From: a virus
Length of the DNA: 31,232 bases
Direction: 5' to 3' (one strand)
Virus record (IMG/VR): IMGVR_UViG_3300044301_006023
Location: 1 to 31,232 of that record
In this document: positions 24,554 through 31,232 of the stretch, in pieces
How the letters are laid out: every line of letters starts with the position of its first letter
Numbering within the stretch: position 1 is the stretch's first letter
Notes under the pieces: model-generated
Told to the model about the DNA's origin: nothing
Seen by the model: only the letters and a program-made list of their open reading frames with translations
Databases searched by the model: none
Position numbers and translations under genes: made by a program

Positions 24554-24875
24554 GTTTGATAGTACTAATCCAGAGATTTACACGGATGAGTATGCAGAAG
24601 AGAGCAGTTCTGATGAATTTTTAGATTTCAAACTTTCTCCTTTGTATAAAAAAATGCGTAAAGATTTAGCTGATAAGATACCATTTGAGGTTGCTTTAAA
24701 AAGAAATGTTGATCGCTTACTGCCTCCGTGGATTGCAAGTATCGGATCAATGAGAAGTTTTGTTTTTGATGAAGATGGTAGAAATCTTACTATGCCTGAG
24801 GAGACTTTAGAGACTCAGCGAAGTGTTTATGATAATGCGGTGGAGGTTATTCTTGGCTTTGGGGAGTATGTATAA
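24543..24875 (+). CDS. Hypothetical protein, 110 residues, pre-sheath gene set
   Basis: The ATG at 24543 has GAGGAG upstream inside the previous gene; a GTG at 24528 is possible but lacks a site. The N-terminus is acidic (SSSDEFLDFKLSPLYKK), then ADKIPFEVALKRNVDRLLPP and a C-terminal helix (TQRSVYDNAVEVILGF). It is soluble with no cysteine and no motif I recognise. The stop shares one base with the next start. It may be a small baseplate or assembly factor, by position alone. Confidence 0.6.
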   Translation: MAVEFDSTNPEIYTDEYAEESSSDEFLDFKLSPLYKKMRKDLADKIPFEVALKRNVDRLLPPWIASIGSMRSFVFDEDGRNLTMPEETLETQRSVYDNAVEVILGFGEYV

Positions 24876-25207
24876 TGGCTGACGATGAAAAGAAAACCTC
24901 TGTAGAGCCTCATAGCGTTCCCTTGATAATAGGTAATCCTGACGAATTTGAACGTGTTCATGAAGATAAAGTGATTCTAGGTAATGGCATGTCAATGGAA
25001 GAAGTAGCTAACGATCCTGAACTTTTAAAGGAATATAGTGAAGCACAAGGCAGGTTGTATGTGCAAAGGGTTCGCAATCTACAAAAAAATCAAGCTGATA
25101 GGGTTGAGCGTGAACAAGAAAAAAATTCAGCTTTGCCTTTTAACAGTATGCAAGAGGTTTTAGATGATTTAAGGGCAAGGAGAAAGGCTTCAGAAGATGA
25201 CGAATAA
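24875..25207 (+). CDS. Hypothetical protein, 110 residues, pre-sheath gene set
   Basis: The ATG overlaps the previous stop by one base, with GGGGAG about 8 bases upstream. The sequence is charged, with a predicted long helix (LYVQRVRNLQKNQADRVERE) and an acidic tail ending ASEDDE. PLIIGNPDEFERVHEDKVI near residue 16 is a short beta-like part. No family is recognised. The gene overlaps the next by 11 bases. It has no membrane segment or signal. Confidence 0.6.
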   Translation: MADDEKKTSVEPHSVPLIIGNPDEFERVHEDKVILGNGMSMEEVANDPELLKEYSEAQGRLYVQRVRNLQKNQADRVEREQEKNSALPFNSMQEVLDDLRARRKASEDDE

Positions 25208-25499
25208 TGTTGAATTTACTCCAGAAAAGCACCATGAAGTTCAACAGTTTTTGTTAGAGTTTCCTTCAAGAAACGATAACTTGGTAAACAATGAGCAAAT
25301 TAAGGACCTTGTTGCTATGTTTCGTGTTATGCGAACTGATAATGTAGCGCCTTTAGATTTTCCTGATGAAAAAGGTGATTTTGAAGATATGCGCCAAACT
25401 TACTGGGTTTTAAGAGATGCTCAGAAGAATAATAGTAATTCTAGAGTTAACAGACTTTTGAAAAAATCGGATATACGTGCTCTGCGCAGAAATACATGA
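25197..25499 (+). CDS. Hypothetical protein, 100 residues, last of the pre-sheath set
   Basis: The ATG at 25197 lies within the end of the previous gene, preceded by AAGGAG in its last codons. The product is helical: EKHHEVQQFLLEF, EQIKDLVAMFRVM, DMRQTYWVLRDAQK, with a basic C-terminus (RVNRLLKKSDIRALRRNT). No motif is recognised. Being last of four co-overlapping genes before the sheath, it may belong to tail assembly. The gap after it, 145 bases, holds inverted repeats and a possible leader peptide. Confidence 0.6.
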   Translation: MTNNVEFTPEKHHEVQQFLLEFPSRNDNLVNNEQIKDLVAMFRVMRTDNVAPLDFPDEKGDFEDMRQTYWVLRDAQKNNSNSRVNRLLKKSDIRALRRNT

Positions 25500-25524
25500 T
25501 ATACTATAAATAAGGAGTTAAGCA

Positions 25525-25554
25525 ATGTTTCATGGAGTTACAGTCTCCGTGTGA
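25525..25554 (+). CDS. Possible 9-residue leader peptide before the sheath gene
   Basis: AAGGAG at 25513-25518 lies 6 bases before ATG 25525, and the frame MFHGVTVSV ends at TGA 25552-25554. A TATACTATAAA sequence at 25500-25510 could be its -10 box, but no -35 is visible. A good ribosome site before such a short frame may indicate a leader peptide, or a remnant start. Low confidence. Confidence 0.2.
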   Translation: MFHGVTVSV

Positions 25555-25578
25555 TATTATAACCTTGATAGTTTAATT

Positions 25579-25618
25579 ACTTTGAGACAACTCAAAGTGG
25601 AAATCAATACCGTATTGA
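25579..25618. repeat. Two adjacent inverted repeats in the sheath gene leader
   Basis: ACTTTGAG/CTCAAAGT (25579-25586 with 25591-25598, 4-base ACAA loop) is a perfect 8-bp hairpin. TCAATAC/GTATTGA (25604-25610 with 25612-25618, one-base centre) follows immediately, then AATTTTAG. They may be mRNA-stabilising hairpins, an operator pair or a weak terminator for the small genes. Confidence 0.5.
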
Positions 25619-25644
25619 ATTTTAGTAAGATGGAGGCTTAGAAA

Positions 25645-27192
25645 ATGCCGGGAATTAATGTCACCACAGCGGTGCGACAAGGACCTACGGGTAACGGCGA
25701 TATAGTGGCGGGCCAATGGTTTGTTGTTGGCGAAGCTGAGCGTGGTGATATTACAAAGCCTACGCTTTGTCGCAGCTTTAGCGATTACGTTAGAGAGTAT
25801 GGAGATTACCAAGCAGGTAATCTTTACCAGTATGTCAAAACTTATTTTGATGAAGGTGGAACACGTTGTTATGTTCAGCGTGTGTTGGGCGCTTCTTATG
25901 CGACTGCTACAAAAACCTTTCAAGATACAGCAGGTTCACCTGCTAACACAATAACAATAGCAGCTAAAAACCCAGGAAAATGGGGAAACACTATTTCAGT
26001 GGAAATCTTAACAAGCGCTGATGCGACTGTTGCGATTTCAGGATATTTTAGAATTAAAATATACTTGAACAGTGTTTTGATCTTTACAAGCCGTGATCTT
26101 AAAGACGTTCCAGACGCAGTTAATTTTATTAACGAATCTAGAACGGTTAATCATTTGGTTGTTGCAAGTAATGAATCGGCGTCATCACTTAATCCAAAAG
26201 CTTATGCAGCTACTGCTTTAACTTCTGGAGCTAATGGAACAAACGCTGCTACTGCAGCAGAAAAGGTTACAGGACTTGCGAAGTTCACAACTGACCTTAA
26301 AAATGGTGCGGTTTCAGTGCCGGGCGTGTACGACAACACAACAAGAGATGGTCTACTGTCTCACGTAGAGGCCCATAATAGAGTAGCATTGTTTGCGCTT
26401 GCAGCTGGAACCTCAGTTGACACAGCAATAACAACCGCTGCTTCAGAGTACACTGATACAGCAGCTAGCTACACAGCGTACTACTGGCCACACGTTAAGG
26501 TTCCTAGCCCAAGCGCAACTGAGCTTGCTTCTTATGTTGCTGCTGGAGCTACTGCAACCACTGCGGAACCTGATCCAGAATCAGCAACTGTAACGATTGA
26601 CCCAACTGCTTATGCAGCTGCTGCTAGAGCTAGGGCAGTTCAATCCTCCGGTGGCCCATGGCGACCCGGTGCTGGTGCAATTTCTGCGGCTAGAACAATT
26701 GTTGATCTTAATCAAGCTGTTTCTCCAGCAGATGGCGATAGGCTTGATGAGGGTAGAGTAAATGCTATGCGTAAGATTGGCAACAGTATTAGGGTTTATG
26801 GAGCTAGGTCTGTTTCAAGTGATGAGACAAACTGGCGATACATTACTCTAAGAGACACAATTAACCATGTTGTTTACGGTGTAGAGTCAAGAATGGAAGA
26901 ATTTATCTTCAATACGATTGACAGCCGTGGAAACTTATTTGGCAGGATTGAAGCTTCTATAGTTGCTTTCCTAGACCCAATGAGAGTTTCTGGAGGCCTT
27001 TATGAGGCTAGAAACGACAGCAATCAGCTGGTTGATCCCGGCTATGTTGTTACTGTAGATGGCACTAATAATCCTAATAGCCAGTTGGCGCAAGGAATTG
27101 TTAAAGCTACTGTTGGTGTCCGTGTAGCAGGCGTTGTAGACATGATTGAGGTTGAGGTTACAAAGAGTACTCTCAATTCCCCAGTAATATAA
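25645..27192 (+). CDS. Contractile tail sheath protein, 515 residues
   Basis: GGAGG lies about 9 bases before the ATG. The sheath polymerises around the tail tube and contracts at infection. The N-terminus (PGINVTTAVRQGPTG, then FVVGEAERGDITKPTLCRSF) is the typical sheath opening, and GGTRCYVQRVLG matches the conserved third-strand region. The C-terminal domain has the best-conserved part: RKIGNSIRVYGARSVSSDETNW and YGVESRMEEFIFNTIDSRGN. The middle contains Ala/Thr-rich sections (TAAEKVTGLAKF, TATTAEPDPESATVTIDP), where sheaths vary most. Length is normal for myophages. It is followed 15 bases later by the tube gene, the standard order. Confidence 0.93.
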   Translation: MPGINVTTAVRQGPTGNGDIVAGQWFVVGEAERGDITKPTLCRSFSDYVREYGDYQAGNLYQYVKTYFDEGGTRCYVQRVLGASYATATKTFQDTAGSPANTITIAAKNPGKWGNTISVEILTSADATVAISGYFRIKIYLNSVLIFTSRDLKDVPDAVNFINESRTVNHLVVASNESASSLNPKAYAATALTSGANGTNAATAAEKVTGLAKFTTDLKNGAVSVPGVYDNTTRDGLLSHVEAHNRVALFALAAGTSVDTAITTAASEYTDTAASYTAYYWPHVKVPSPSATELASYVAAGATATTAEPDPESATVTIDPTAYAAAARARAVQSSGGPWRPGAGAISAARTIVDLNQAVSPADGDRLDEGRVNAMRKIGNSIRVYGARSVSSDETNWRYITLRDTINHVVYGVESRMEEFIFNTIDSRGNLFGRIEASIVAFLDPMRVSGGLYEARNDSNQLVDPGYVVTVDGTNNPNSQLAQGIVKATVGVRVAGVVDMIEVEVTKSTLNSPVI

Positions 27193-27207
27193 TAGGAGAT
27201 ATATAAA

Positions 27208-27696
27208 ATGAAAACTACTCAAAGACAGGTTGTAGCAGAAATAACTCCGGTACCCGCTGATGAAGCTGCTGGGCACGTTGAAGGCCCTGTAGTGCAAAAA
27301 AGCGCCACAACTGGAACTAATTATTTTGCTACAGTAAGTGGTGGCGAAATAAGCGCAGCTGTTGAGAAAATATATGATGGAAACTCTAAATTCCCAGATG
27401 TGCTTTGTGCACCTGCTGAAATTGGAGATATAACTGTAAGCAAGTTTTATGATGAGGTACATGACGCTGGATTTCTTGATGAAATTCGTCAGTGTGTCGG
27501 ACAAACTTATTACGATGTTACCATATACACACTTAATTGTGATCTTGAAGCAGCACAATCACGTAGATCATATCCAAGGTGCCTACTTGTAGGACTTTCT
27601 GATATTGATGGTGATGCTTCTTCTGGAGCTCCGTCAGCGTTTTCACTAACGTTTGCGGTTTCACAGTTTGCCCCAATCGGCTTAGCTAACGCTTAA
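27208..27696 (+). CDS. Tail tube protein, 162 residues
   Basis: AGGAG at 27194-27198 sets the ATG. Position directly after the sheath and length of about 160 residues are those of the myophage inner tube protein, which forms the DNA conduit. The sequence is beta-rich (NYFATVSGGEISAAVEKIYD, ITVSKFYDEVHDAGFLDEIR, YYDVTIYTLNCDLE) and ends with a strand (SAFSLTFAVSQFAPIG), consistent with the tube fold. DITVSKFYDE resembles the region seen in tube proteins (pairing 'gdi.vs+.y+'). The assignment rests mostly on gene order and composition. Confidence 0.85.
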   Translation: MKTTQRQVVAEITPVPADEAAGHVEGPVVQKSATTGTNYFATVSGGEISAAVEKIYDGNSKFPDVLCAPAEIGDITVSKFYDEVHDAGFLDEIRQCVGQTYYDVTIYTLNCDLEAAQSRRSYPRCLLVGLSDIDGDASSGAPSAFSLTFAVSQFAPIGLANA

Positions 27697-27709
27697 TAAA
27701 GGAACAAAG

Positions 27710-28450
27710 ATGACAATTCCAACCACAAGTAAAAACGTTCGTCTTGACGAGCTCCATCCACGTTTCAAAGATAGGCTTGAAGCATTCTTTAATGACCCTG
27801 AGATCAAAGGTAAAGTATCCGTTGTTTCTGGTGTTCGCACGTACTGGCAGCAAAAGTACCTGTACGACGGGTACAAGAGCAAGAAGCCGGGGTTCAATCT
27901 GGCGGCAAACCCGGATAGGAAAAAATCTAACGGCTTTCAAGGTAGCTACCATATGGCTCAACCGTCATTCGGTTCTTACGGTTATGCAGTTGATTTCCGC
28001 ATAATTAAGTGGGGCGGCGGCATGAGTACAAATAAAGTTAATGCTGTAGCTAAAAAATATGGAATTCAGAAAACAGTGCCTTCGGAATGGTGGCATCACC
28101 AGCCGGGTTATGTTTCTGGCGGAAAGTTTGTTTGGTTTGATGCTCCTGCACTATCTGGAGAAAAGAAGATCACTAAAGCTGTTGCAGAGCCTGAAAACGC
28201 TGTAGCCAAGTACATCAAAGACTGTTCTAAAGTCGTGCTTCGCAAAGGCGCTAAAGGTAAAGTTGTAGAATTGCTACAAAAACTGCTAGTTGCTCAAGGA
28301 TATAAGCTTACATGGCACAAGACTCGTTCAGGTATTGACGGCGATTTTGGTAGAATGACTGACCGTGCTGTTAAGAGATTCCAAAAAGATGAGGGTCTAG
28401 TAGCTGATGGTATTGTTGGAAAGAACACTTGGGCGGCTCTAACCGACTAA
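27710..28450 (+). CDS. M15-type peptidoglycan peptidase with C-terminal peptidoglycan-binding domain, 246 residues
   Basis: AAAGGAA lies 7 bases before the ATG. Residues 35-140 are a D-Ala-D-Ala carboxypeptidase/L-Ala-D-Glu endopeptidase-like M15 domain: SGVRTYWQQKYLYDGY, then GSYHMAQ with H81, GYAVDF with D95, and SEWWHH with E126 and H129 or H130, which are the expected zinc and catalytic residues. Residues 180-245 form a peptidoglycan-binding type 1 repeat (AKGKVVELLQKLL, DGDFGRMTDRAVKRFQ, GIVGKNTWAAL). No signal peptide is present. Location between tube and tail-chaperone genes is unusual for an endolysin, and there is no holin beside it, so a tail-borne wall-cutting role is as likely as lysis. 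Codons around 27840-27910 are more G+C-rich than neighbours. Confidence 0.9.
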   Translation: MTIPTTSKNVRLDELHPRFKDRLEAFFNDPEIKGKVSVVSGVRTYWQQKYLYDGYKSKKPGFNLAANPDRKKSNGFQGSYHMAQPSFGSYGYAVDFRIIKWGGGMSTNKVNAVAKKYGIQKTVPSEWWHHQPGYVSGGKFVWFDAPALSGEKKITKAVAEPENAVAKYIKDCSKVVLRKGAKGKVVELLQKLLVAQGYKLTWHKTRSGIDGDFGRMTDRAVKRFQKDEGLVADGIVGKNTWAALTD

Positions 28451-28454
28451 CCCC

Positions 28455-28483
28455 TTGACATGGGCTTTTCACTGTAGTAATAT
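28455..28483 (+). promoter_or_regulatory. Leaderless promoter for the tail-chaperone gene
   Basis: TTGACA at 28455-28460, a 17-base spacer and TAATAT at 28478-28483, then exactly 6 bases to the ATG at 28490. The lysin gene stop is 5 bases before the -35 box. Confidence 0.8.
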
Positions 28484-28489
28484 ATCAGT

Positions 28490-29014
28490 ATGGATAATAA
28501 AGATGAAATTATAACTGTTCCTGCTGGTGGCGCAGTTGACAAACACAAAAAAGATGTAGAACCTCCAGCTAAACTTACGGTTTTAGATCAGTTAAAAGAA
28601 GAGATTTCAAAGGAAGTTAGTCGTCCTGATATTGAGATTGCGGTTCCTGAGCGAGAAGGTGTTTCTTTACGTTTTTCTCCAAACATTACGAATGAGCAAT
28701 TGAAAGCTTGGCGACGCAATTCCACTAATAGGAAAACAGATGAGCTTGATTCTATTAAGTTCTCATGTTATGTTGTTGGTAATTGCTTAAATGGTATTTA
28801 TTTTAATGATGAGCTTGTTGAAGATGAGCAGGGTCATCCTCTTAACTTTACTTCTCAGCCTTTGCTTGATATGACAGGGACTACTCGTCCACTACCTGAT
28901 GCTATTAGAGCTTTTTTTGCAGTTGATCCTCACCTTGAGTCTGCTGCGATTAAGATTCTTGATTATGCAGGTTATGGAGATGATCTTGATGCTGAGGACC
29001 CTACGAAGGGCTAG
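28490..29014 (+). CDS. Tail assembly chaperone, shorter (G-type) product, 174 residues
   Basis: This gene sits right before the tape measure gene, the invariable place of the tail assembly chaperone. The product folds tape measure protein during tail growth. It is soluble and begins with an acidic section, followed by SLRFSPNITNEQLKAWRRNS, FSCYVVGNCLNGIYFNDELV and PDAIRAFFAVDPHLESAAIK, features shared by actinophage-type G proteins. The stop is at 29012-29014. The -1 frame continues open from 28996 for 65 codons, so a frameshifted longer form is expected. The start is leaderless: the ATG lies 6 bases after TAATAT and there is no ribosome site. Confidence 0.85.
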   Translation: MDNKDEIITVPAGGAVDKHKKDVEPPAKLTVLDQLKEEISKEVSRPDIEIAVPEREGVSLRFSPNITNEQLKAWRRNSTNRKTDELDSIKFSCYVVGNCLNGIYFNDELVEDEQGHPLNFTSQPLLDMTGTTRPLPDAIRAFFAVDPHLESAAIKILDYAGYGDDLDAEDPTKG

Positions 29015-29193
29015 TTGAGCATCTTTCGCATGACCCTAGAATAAGGTCAGCCGCACGATTAGCCGAAGCATTTAGTACAGATCCAATCTTGATTTTGAAC
29101 TGTGATGAGGACGAGTGGCTGCTGAGAATGGCTTGCGCCACAGCTTTATCTAGAGATCATAAGGAAGCAGAGAAAAAGAGGGGTTCTAGGTAA
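28996..29193 (+). CDS. Tail assembly chaperone, frameshifted T-type extension (-1 frame)
   Basis: This -1 frame is open from a stop at 28993-28995 to TAA at 29191-29193 and encodes 65 residues, including EGLVEHLSHDPRIRSAARLA and CDEDEWLLRMACATALSRDH. It is not expected to start alone: there is no good start codon or ribosome site at its beginning. Read with the upstream gene it gives a G-T fusion of about 230 residues, as in most tailed phages. Slip candidates in the overlap are GGACCCT (28996-29002) and GAAGGGC (29005-29011); neither is a canonical XXXYYYZ heptamer. The fusion product would run from 28490 to 29193. Confidence 0.8.
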   Translation, partial: GPYEGLVEHLSHDPRIRSAARLAEAFSTDPILILNCDEDEWLLRMACATALSRDHKEAEKKRGSR

Positions 29194-29212
29194 CTTCCTA
29201 TATTATCATACC

Positions 29213-29257
29213 CTACCTTTACGGTAGAATACTATTGTAAATTAATGTAGATTCTAC
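29213..29257. repeat. Alternative inverted repeats before the tape measure gene
   Basis: CTACC/GGTAG (29213-29217 with 29223-29227, loop TTTAC) overlaps GTAGAAT/ATTCTAC (29224-29230 with 29251-29257, 20-base loop). The two hairpins share GTAG and so exclude one another. The second stem ends 3 bases before the GAGGTAGG-type ribosome site. No U-tract follows, so I do not call a terminator. Confidence 0.4.
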
Positions 29258-29266
29258 GAGGTAGGC

Positions 29267-31232
29267 ATGGCTGACACTTCACATACCATTCACGCAAAGC
29301 TTGACTTTGATGATGGGAATATAGCTAAGCGTCTTAAGCTGATTGAACAACAGTTTAAGAGAATGGAAAAGACCGTTGCTCGTATGGATCGTCGTGGCAG
29401 CGGCATGAACGACAGGTTCAAAAAGCTTGATAATAGGCTTGGTAAGTTAGGCCGTACCGTTTCAGGATTGTTTCGTGGGTTTACGAGACTTTTCACAATG
29501 TTCGCCAAGTTTTCTTTTATTGCTATGGCGGGTGAGATCGCTTTATTTACGGCAGGTTTGCTTGCCGTAAAGTTAGCTCTTATAACTGGCCGTGCGGCGG
29601 CTAGTTTATATAATATTGCCCTGAAGGGGCTTTCGGTAACCGCTGCAGGTGTAGCTACAGCTTTAGCTACGGCAGCTGCGGCTATGCGCCAATTTCAAGA
29701 GGCGCAACTTTCTCCGTTTTTAGGCGGGGGAGCTACTGGTAGGGGCCAAGTTGCCCGTATGGGTAGAGGTTTTGGGGCTATGACATCTGGTTTGTTAGGC
29801 GGCCAAGGCACTATGGAGCTTCAAGGCGCTCTTGCTCGTGCCGGATTTTCAGGACGTACTGGTATTGGCTTAGGCCAACAGGTAAGTGCTTTGTTTAATT
29901 ATGATCCTAAGGCTGCAGCTCAGTTTATTGGGACCTTGGGGCAAGCGAGAACGACTGGTAGTTTGGGTCCTGCACTGCAGGCTCTTACATCCGCTCCGGG
30001 TTTTGCTAAAAACACTAACATATCTGCTACTAATTTGTCTGGTTTGGTTGGTTTGATAAATTCTGGAAATGTGCTTAGCCCTGCTTTTGCTAATCAAGGC
30101 TCTGACCTTAGCCGAACATTTATTGGAACTGCTAAGACTTCTTTTGTCGGCATACGAGATATGTTTGCAGATGCAGGTGATGATTTGTTGGGGCCAATGC
30201 GTGATTCGTTTCTTCAAATTGCTAATATTCTTAGGGAAAACTTTTTAGGCCTTCAGGTTATCATACAAAGGTTCGGCGCTGACTCAATGGGGCCTACTAT
30301 GGTTACGATATTTGATCGCATGATGCGTTTTATAACTGAAAACATTATAGATCATTTGGGTAACATTAAGGAAATGGGTGAGAATTTTGTTGGGTTTTTC
30401 CGTTCTGTTAGAAACTTTTTTGTTGGTATGGGGGATTTTTTAGGCAAGTATGAGCCTGCGGCTAATGTTATTATTGACATGTTTAAGGCTGCTTCTAATG
30501 CTAATAAGTCTTCTTTGTTTAGAGATTTTTCTAGGGGTTTAGTTGCTAATGCTGATTCTGTTAAAAAATTCGGTTCCAGTATGGGTCGGCTTATGGGCGG
30601 TATTTTTGGCTTGTTTGAAGCTGGCAATAACGCTTTTTTTGGTGGCGGTATAGATCGTATAGATTCAGTTGTCAATGCTATTGTTGATGAAGTGTTTCCG
30701 GCCATGAAAGATTTCTTTGGCGCCGCTAGTCCTATAATGGAAAGGTTACCTACGATACTTGAAATGATTGCTGATGGTTTGAGAATGCTTACGCCTGTGA
30801 TGTCTGGCCTTTTCCAAGTTATTGGTGCGCTTGTTGATTCAATGAAGTTTTTAGGTGCTGGTGGCTTATTAGGAGTCGGTATGCTTGGTATGACCGGAAG
30901 GGGCAGACGAGGTGTAGGCATGATGCGTGGAGGTAAGGGCTTGAAAGGTCTTGGCGCTGGCTTTTTGCCAGCTTTAGCAGGTTTTACAGGTGGTAATATG
31001 ATTGCCGATGCGTTTATGCCTACATTGTATGGTAGGAACACACAAGACCTCTTTGGTGTTGGTATGCCTAATTTTAATACTCAGGCTACATTTGCCGGAG
31101 GAGGGGCAATGCTTGCATACATGCTTGCGTCACTCGGAATGACAGGCGGAGCGAGCTTACCAGCTGTTTTATTAGCTGGCGCAGTTGCGGGAGTTGGTAC
31201 TGCTTTTGGTGTAGACATTGTTGGGGATATTG
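29267..31232 (+). CDS. Tape measure protein (3' end beyond the window)
   Basis: The ATG at 29267 follows GAGGTAGG, and the frame stays open for 655 codons to the window edge. Tape measure proteins set tail length and are ejected at infection. The opening is a charged helical section (KRLKLIEQQFKRMEKTVARM), followed by a hydrophobic stretch at about 80-125 (FSFIAMAGEIALFTAGLLAV) and long Gly/Ala/Leu-rich and helical sections (VIGALVDSMKFLGAGGLLGV). Such alternating helical and membrane-prone segments are typical of the family. The gene follows the frameshifted chaperone as expected. No peptidase or lysozyme domain is seen in the part present. Confidence 0.9.
   Translation, partial: MADTSHTIHAKLDFDDGNIAKRLKLIEQQFKRMEKTVARMDRRGSGMNDRFKKLDNRLGKLGRTVSGLFRGFTRLFTMFAKFSFIAMAGEIALFTAGLLAVKLALITGRAAASLYNIALKGLSVTAAGVATALATAAAAMRQFQEAQLSPFLGGGATGRGQVARMGRGFGAMTSGLLGGQGTMELQGALARAGFSGRTGIGLGQQVSALFNYDPKAAAQFIGTLGQARTTGSLGPALQALTSAPGFAKNTNISATNLSGLVGLINSGNVLSPAFANQGSDLSRTFIGTAKTSFVGIRDMFADAGDDLLGPMRDSFLQIANILRENFLGLQVIIQRFGADSMGPTMVTIFDRMMRFITENIIDHLGNIKEMGENFVGFFRSVRNFFVGMGDFLGKYEPAANVIIDMFKAASNANKSSLFRDFSRGLVANADSVKKFGSSMGRLMGGIFGLFEAGNNAFFGGGIDRIDSVVNAIVDEVFPAMKDFFGAASPIMERLPTILEMIADGLRMLTPVMSGLFQVIGALVDSMKFLGAGGLLGVGMLGMTGRGRRGVGMMRGGKGLKGLGAGFLPALAGFTGGNMIADAFMPTLYGRNTQDLFGVGMPNFNTQATFAGGGAMLAYMLASLGMTGGASLPAVLLAGAVAGVGTAFGVDIVGDI

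Noticed and set aside
26971-27558. 195-codon - strand frame across the sheath/tube junction
   Set aside because: It is antisense to two well-supported structural genes; the translation has no coherent domain.
29213-29227. Hairpin as a terminator before the tape measure gene
   Set aside because: It has a 5-bp stem with no U-tract.
1-31232. CRISPR arrays, insertion sequences, integrase sites or tRNA genes
   Set aside because: I saw no regularly spaced repeats, transposase motifs, att-like repeats or tRNA structures anywhere in the window; a genome-wide scan was not possible.

Overview
The window is about 31 kb of a tailed double-stranded DNA phage with a contractile tail (myovirus morphology). 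All supportable genes lie on the + strand, tightly packed and often overlapping by 1-11 bases; no gene-free stretch exceeds about 200 bases. The phage assignment rests on an HK97-fold major capsid protein, neck genes, a tail sheath, a tail tube, a frameshifted tail-assembly chaperone and the start of a tape measure gene. The DNA looks AT-rich by eye. The host is probably an actinobacterium. That is inference, from the leaderless-promoter style, the helicase-associated/HTH protein, the monomeric B12-dependent ribonucleotide reductase and domains I associate with actinophage head proteins; nothing here proves it.

Layout. (1) 1-6891, head region: the 3' part of a large protein with a catalytically degenerate CCA-adding-enzyme-like domain; a 46-residue acidic protein; an unknown protein; a 610-residue head-associated protein made of repeated modules; then the major capsid protein behind its own promoter and a structured leader, followed by a terminator. 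(2) 6992-12685, an accessory island with its own promoters and terminators inserted between capsid and neck genes: an unknown protein, a compact class II ribonucleotide reductase, a possible small structured RNA or attenuator, a small unknown protein, an ABC-ATPase/GNAT fusion, a helicase-associated-domain/HTH protein, a two-TM protein and a DUF1599-like protein. (3) 12757-15288, neck: an Arg-rich 46-residue peptide, head-tail adaptor, tail-completion protein, and a tail-terminator-like protein carrying a C-terminal fibronectin type III domain. (4) 15301-24282, one gene of 2993 codons, a polyvalent-type protein with two HExxH motifs, a SAP-like segment, an ADP-ribosyltransferase signature and a conserved C-terminal HD-x-FGH domain. 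(5) 24320-31232, tail: four small overlapping genes, sheath, tube, an M15 peptidase/peptidoglycan-binding lysin, a tail chaperone with a -1 frameshift, and the 5' two-thirds-kilobase-scale start (1966 bases) of the tape measure gene, which runs off the window.

Two themes stand out. First, five genes (9989, 11497, 15301, 24320, 28490) have a sigma70-like promoter whose -10 box ends exactly 6 bases before the ATG, and a sixth (7003) has 5 bases; these transcripts should be leaderless. Second, three large proteins are assembled from enzyme-like or repeated modules and sit among virion genes, which fits virion-carried cargo injected with the DNA. The most novel candidates are the degenerate CCA-type domain, the 2993-residue multi-enzyme protein and the mutually exclusive hairpins between the reductase and the next gene.
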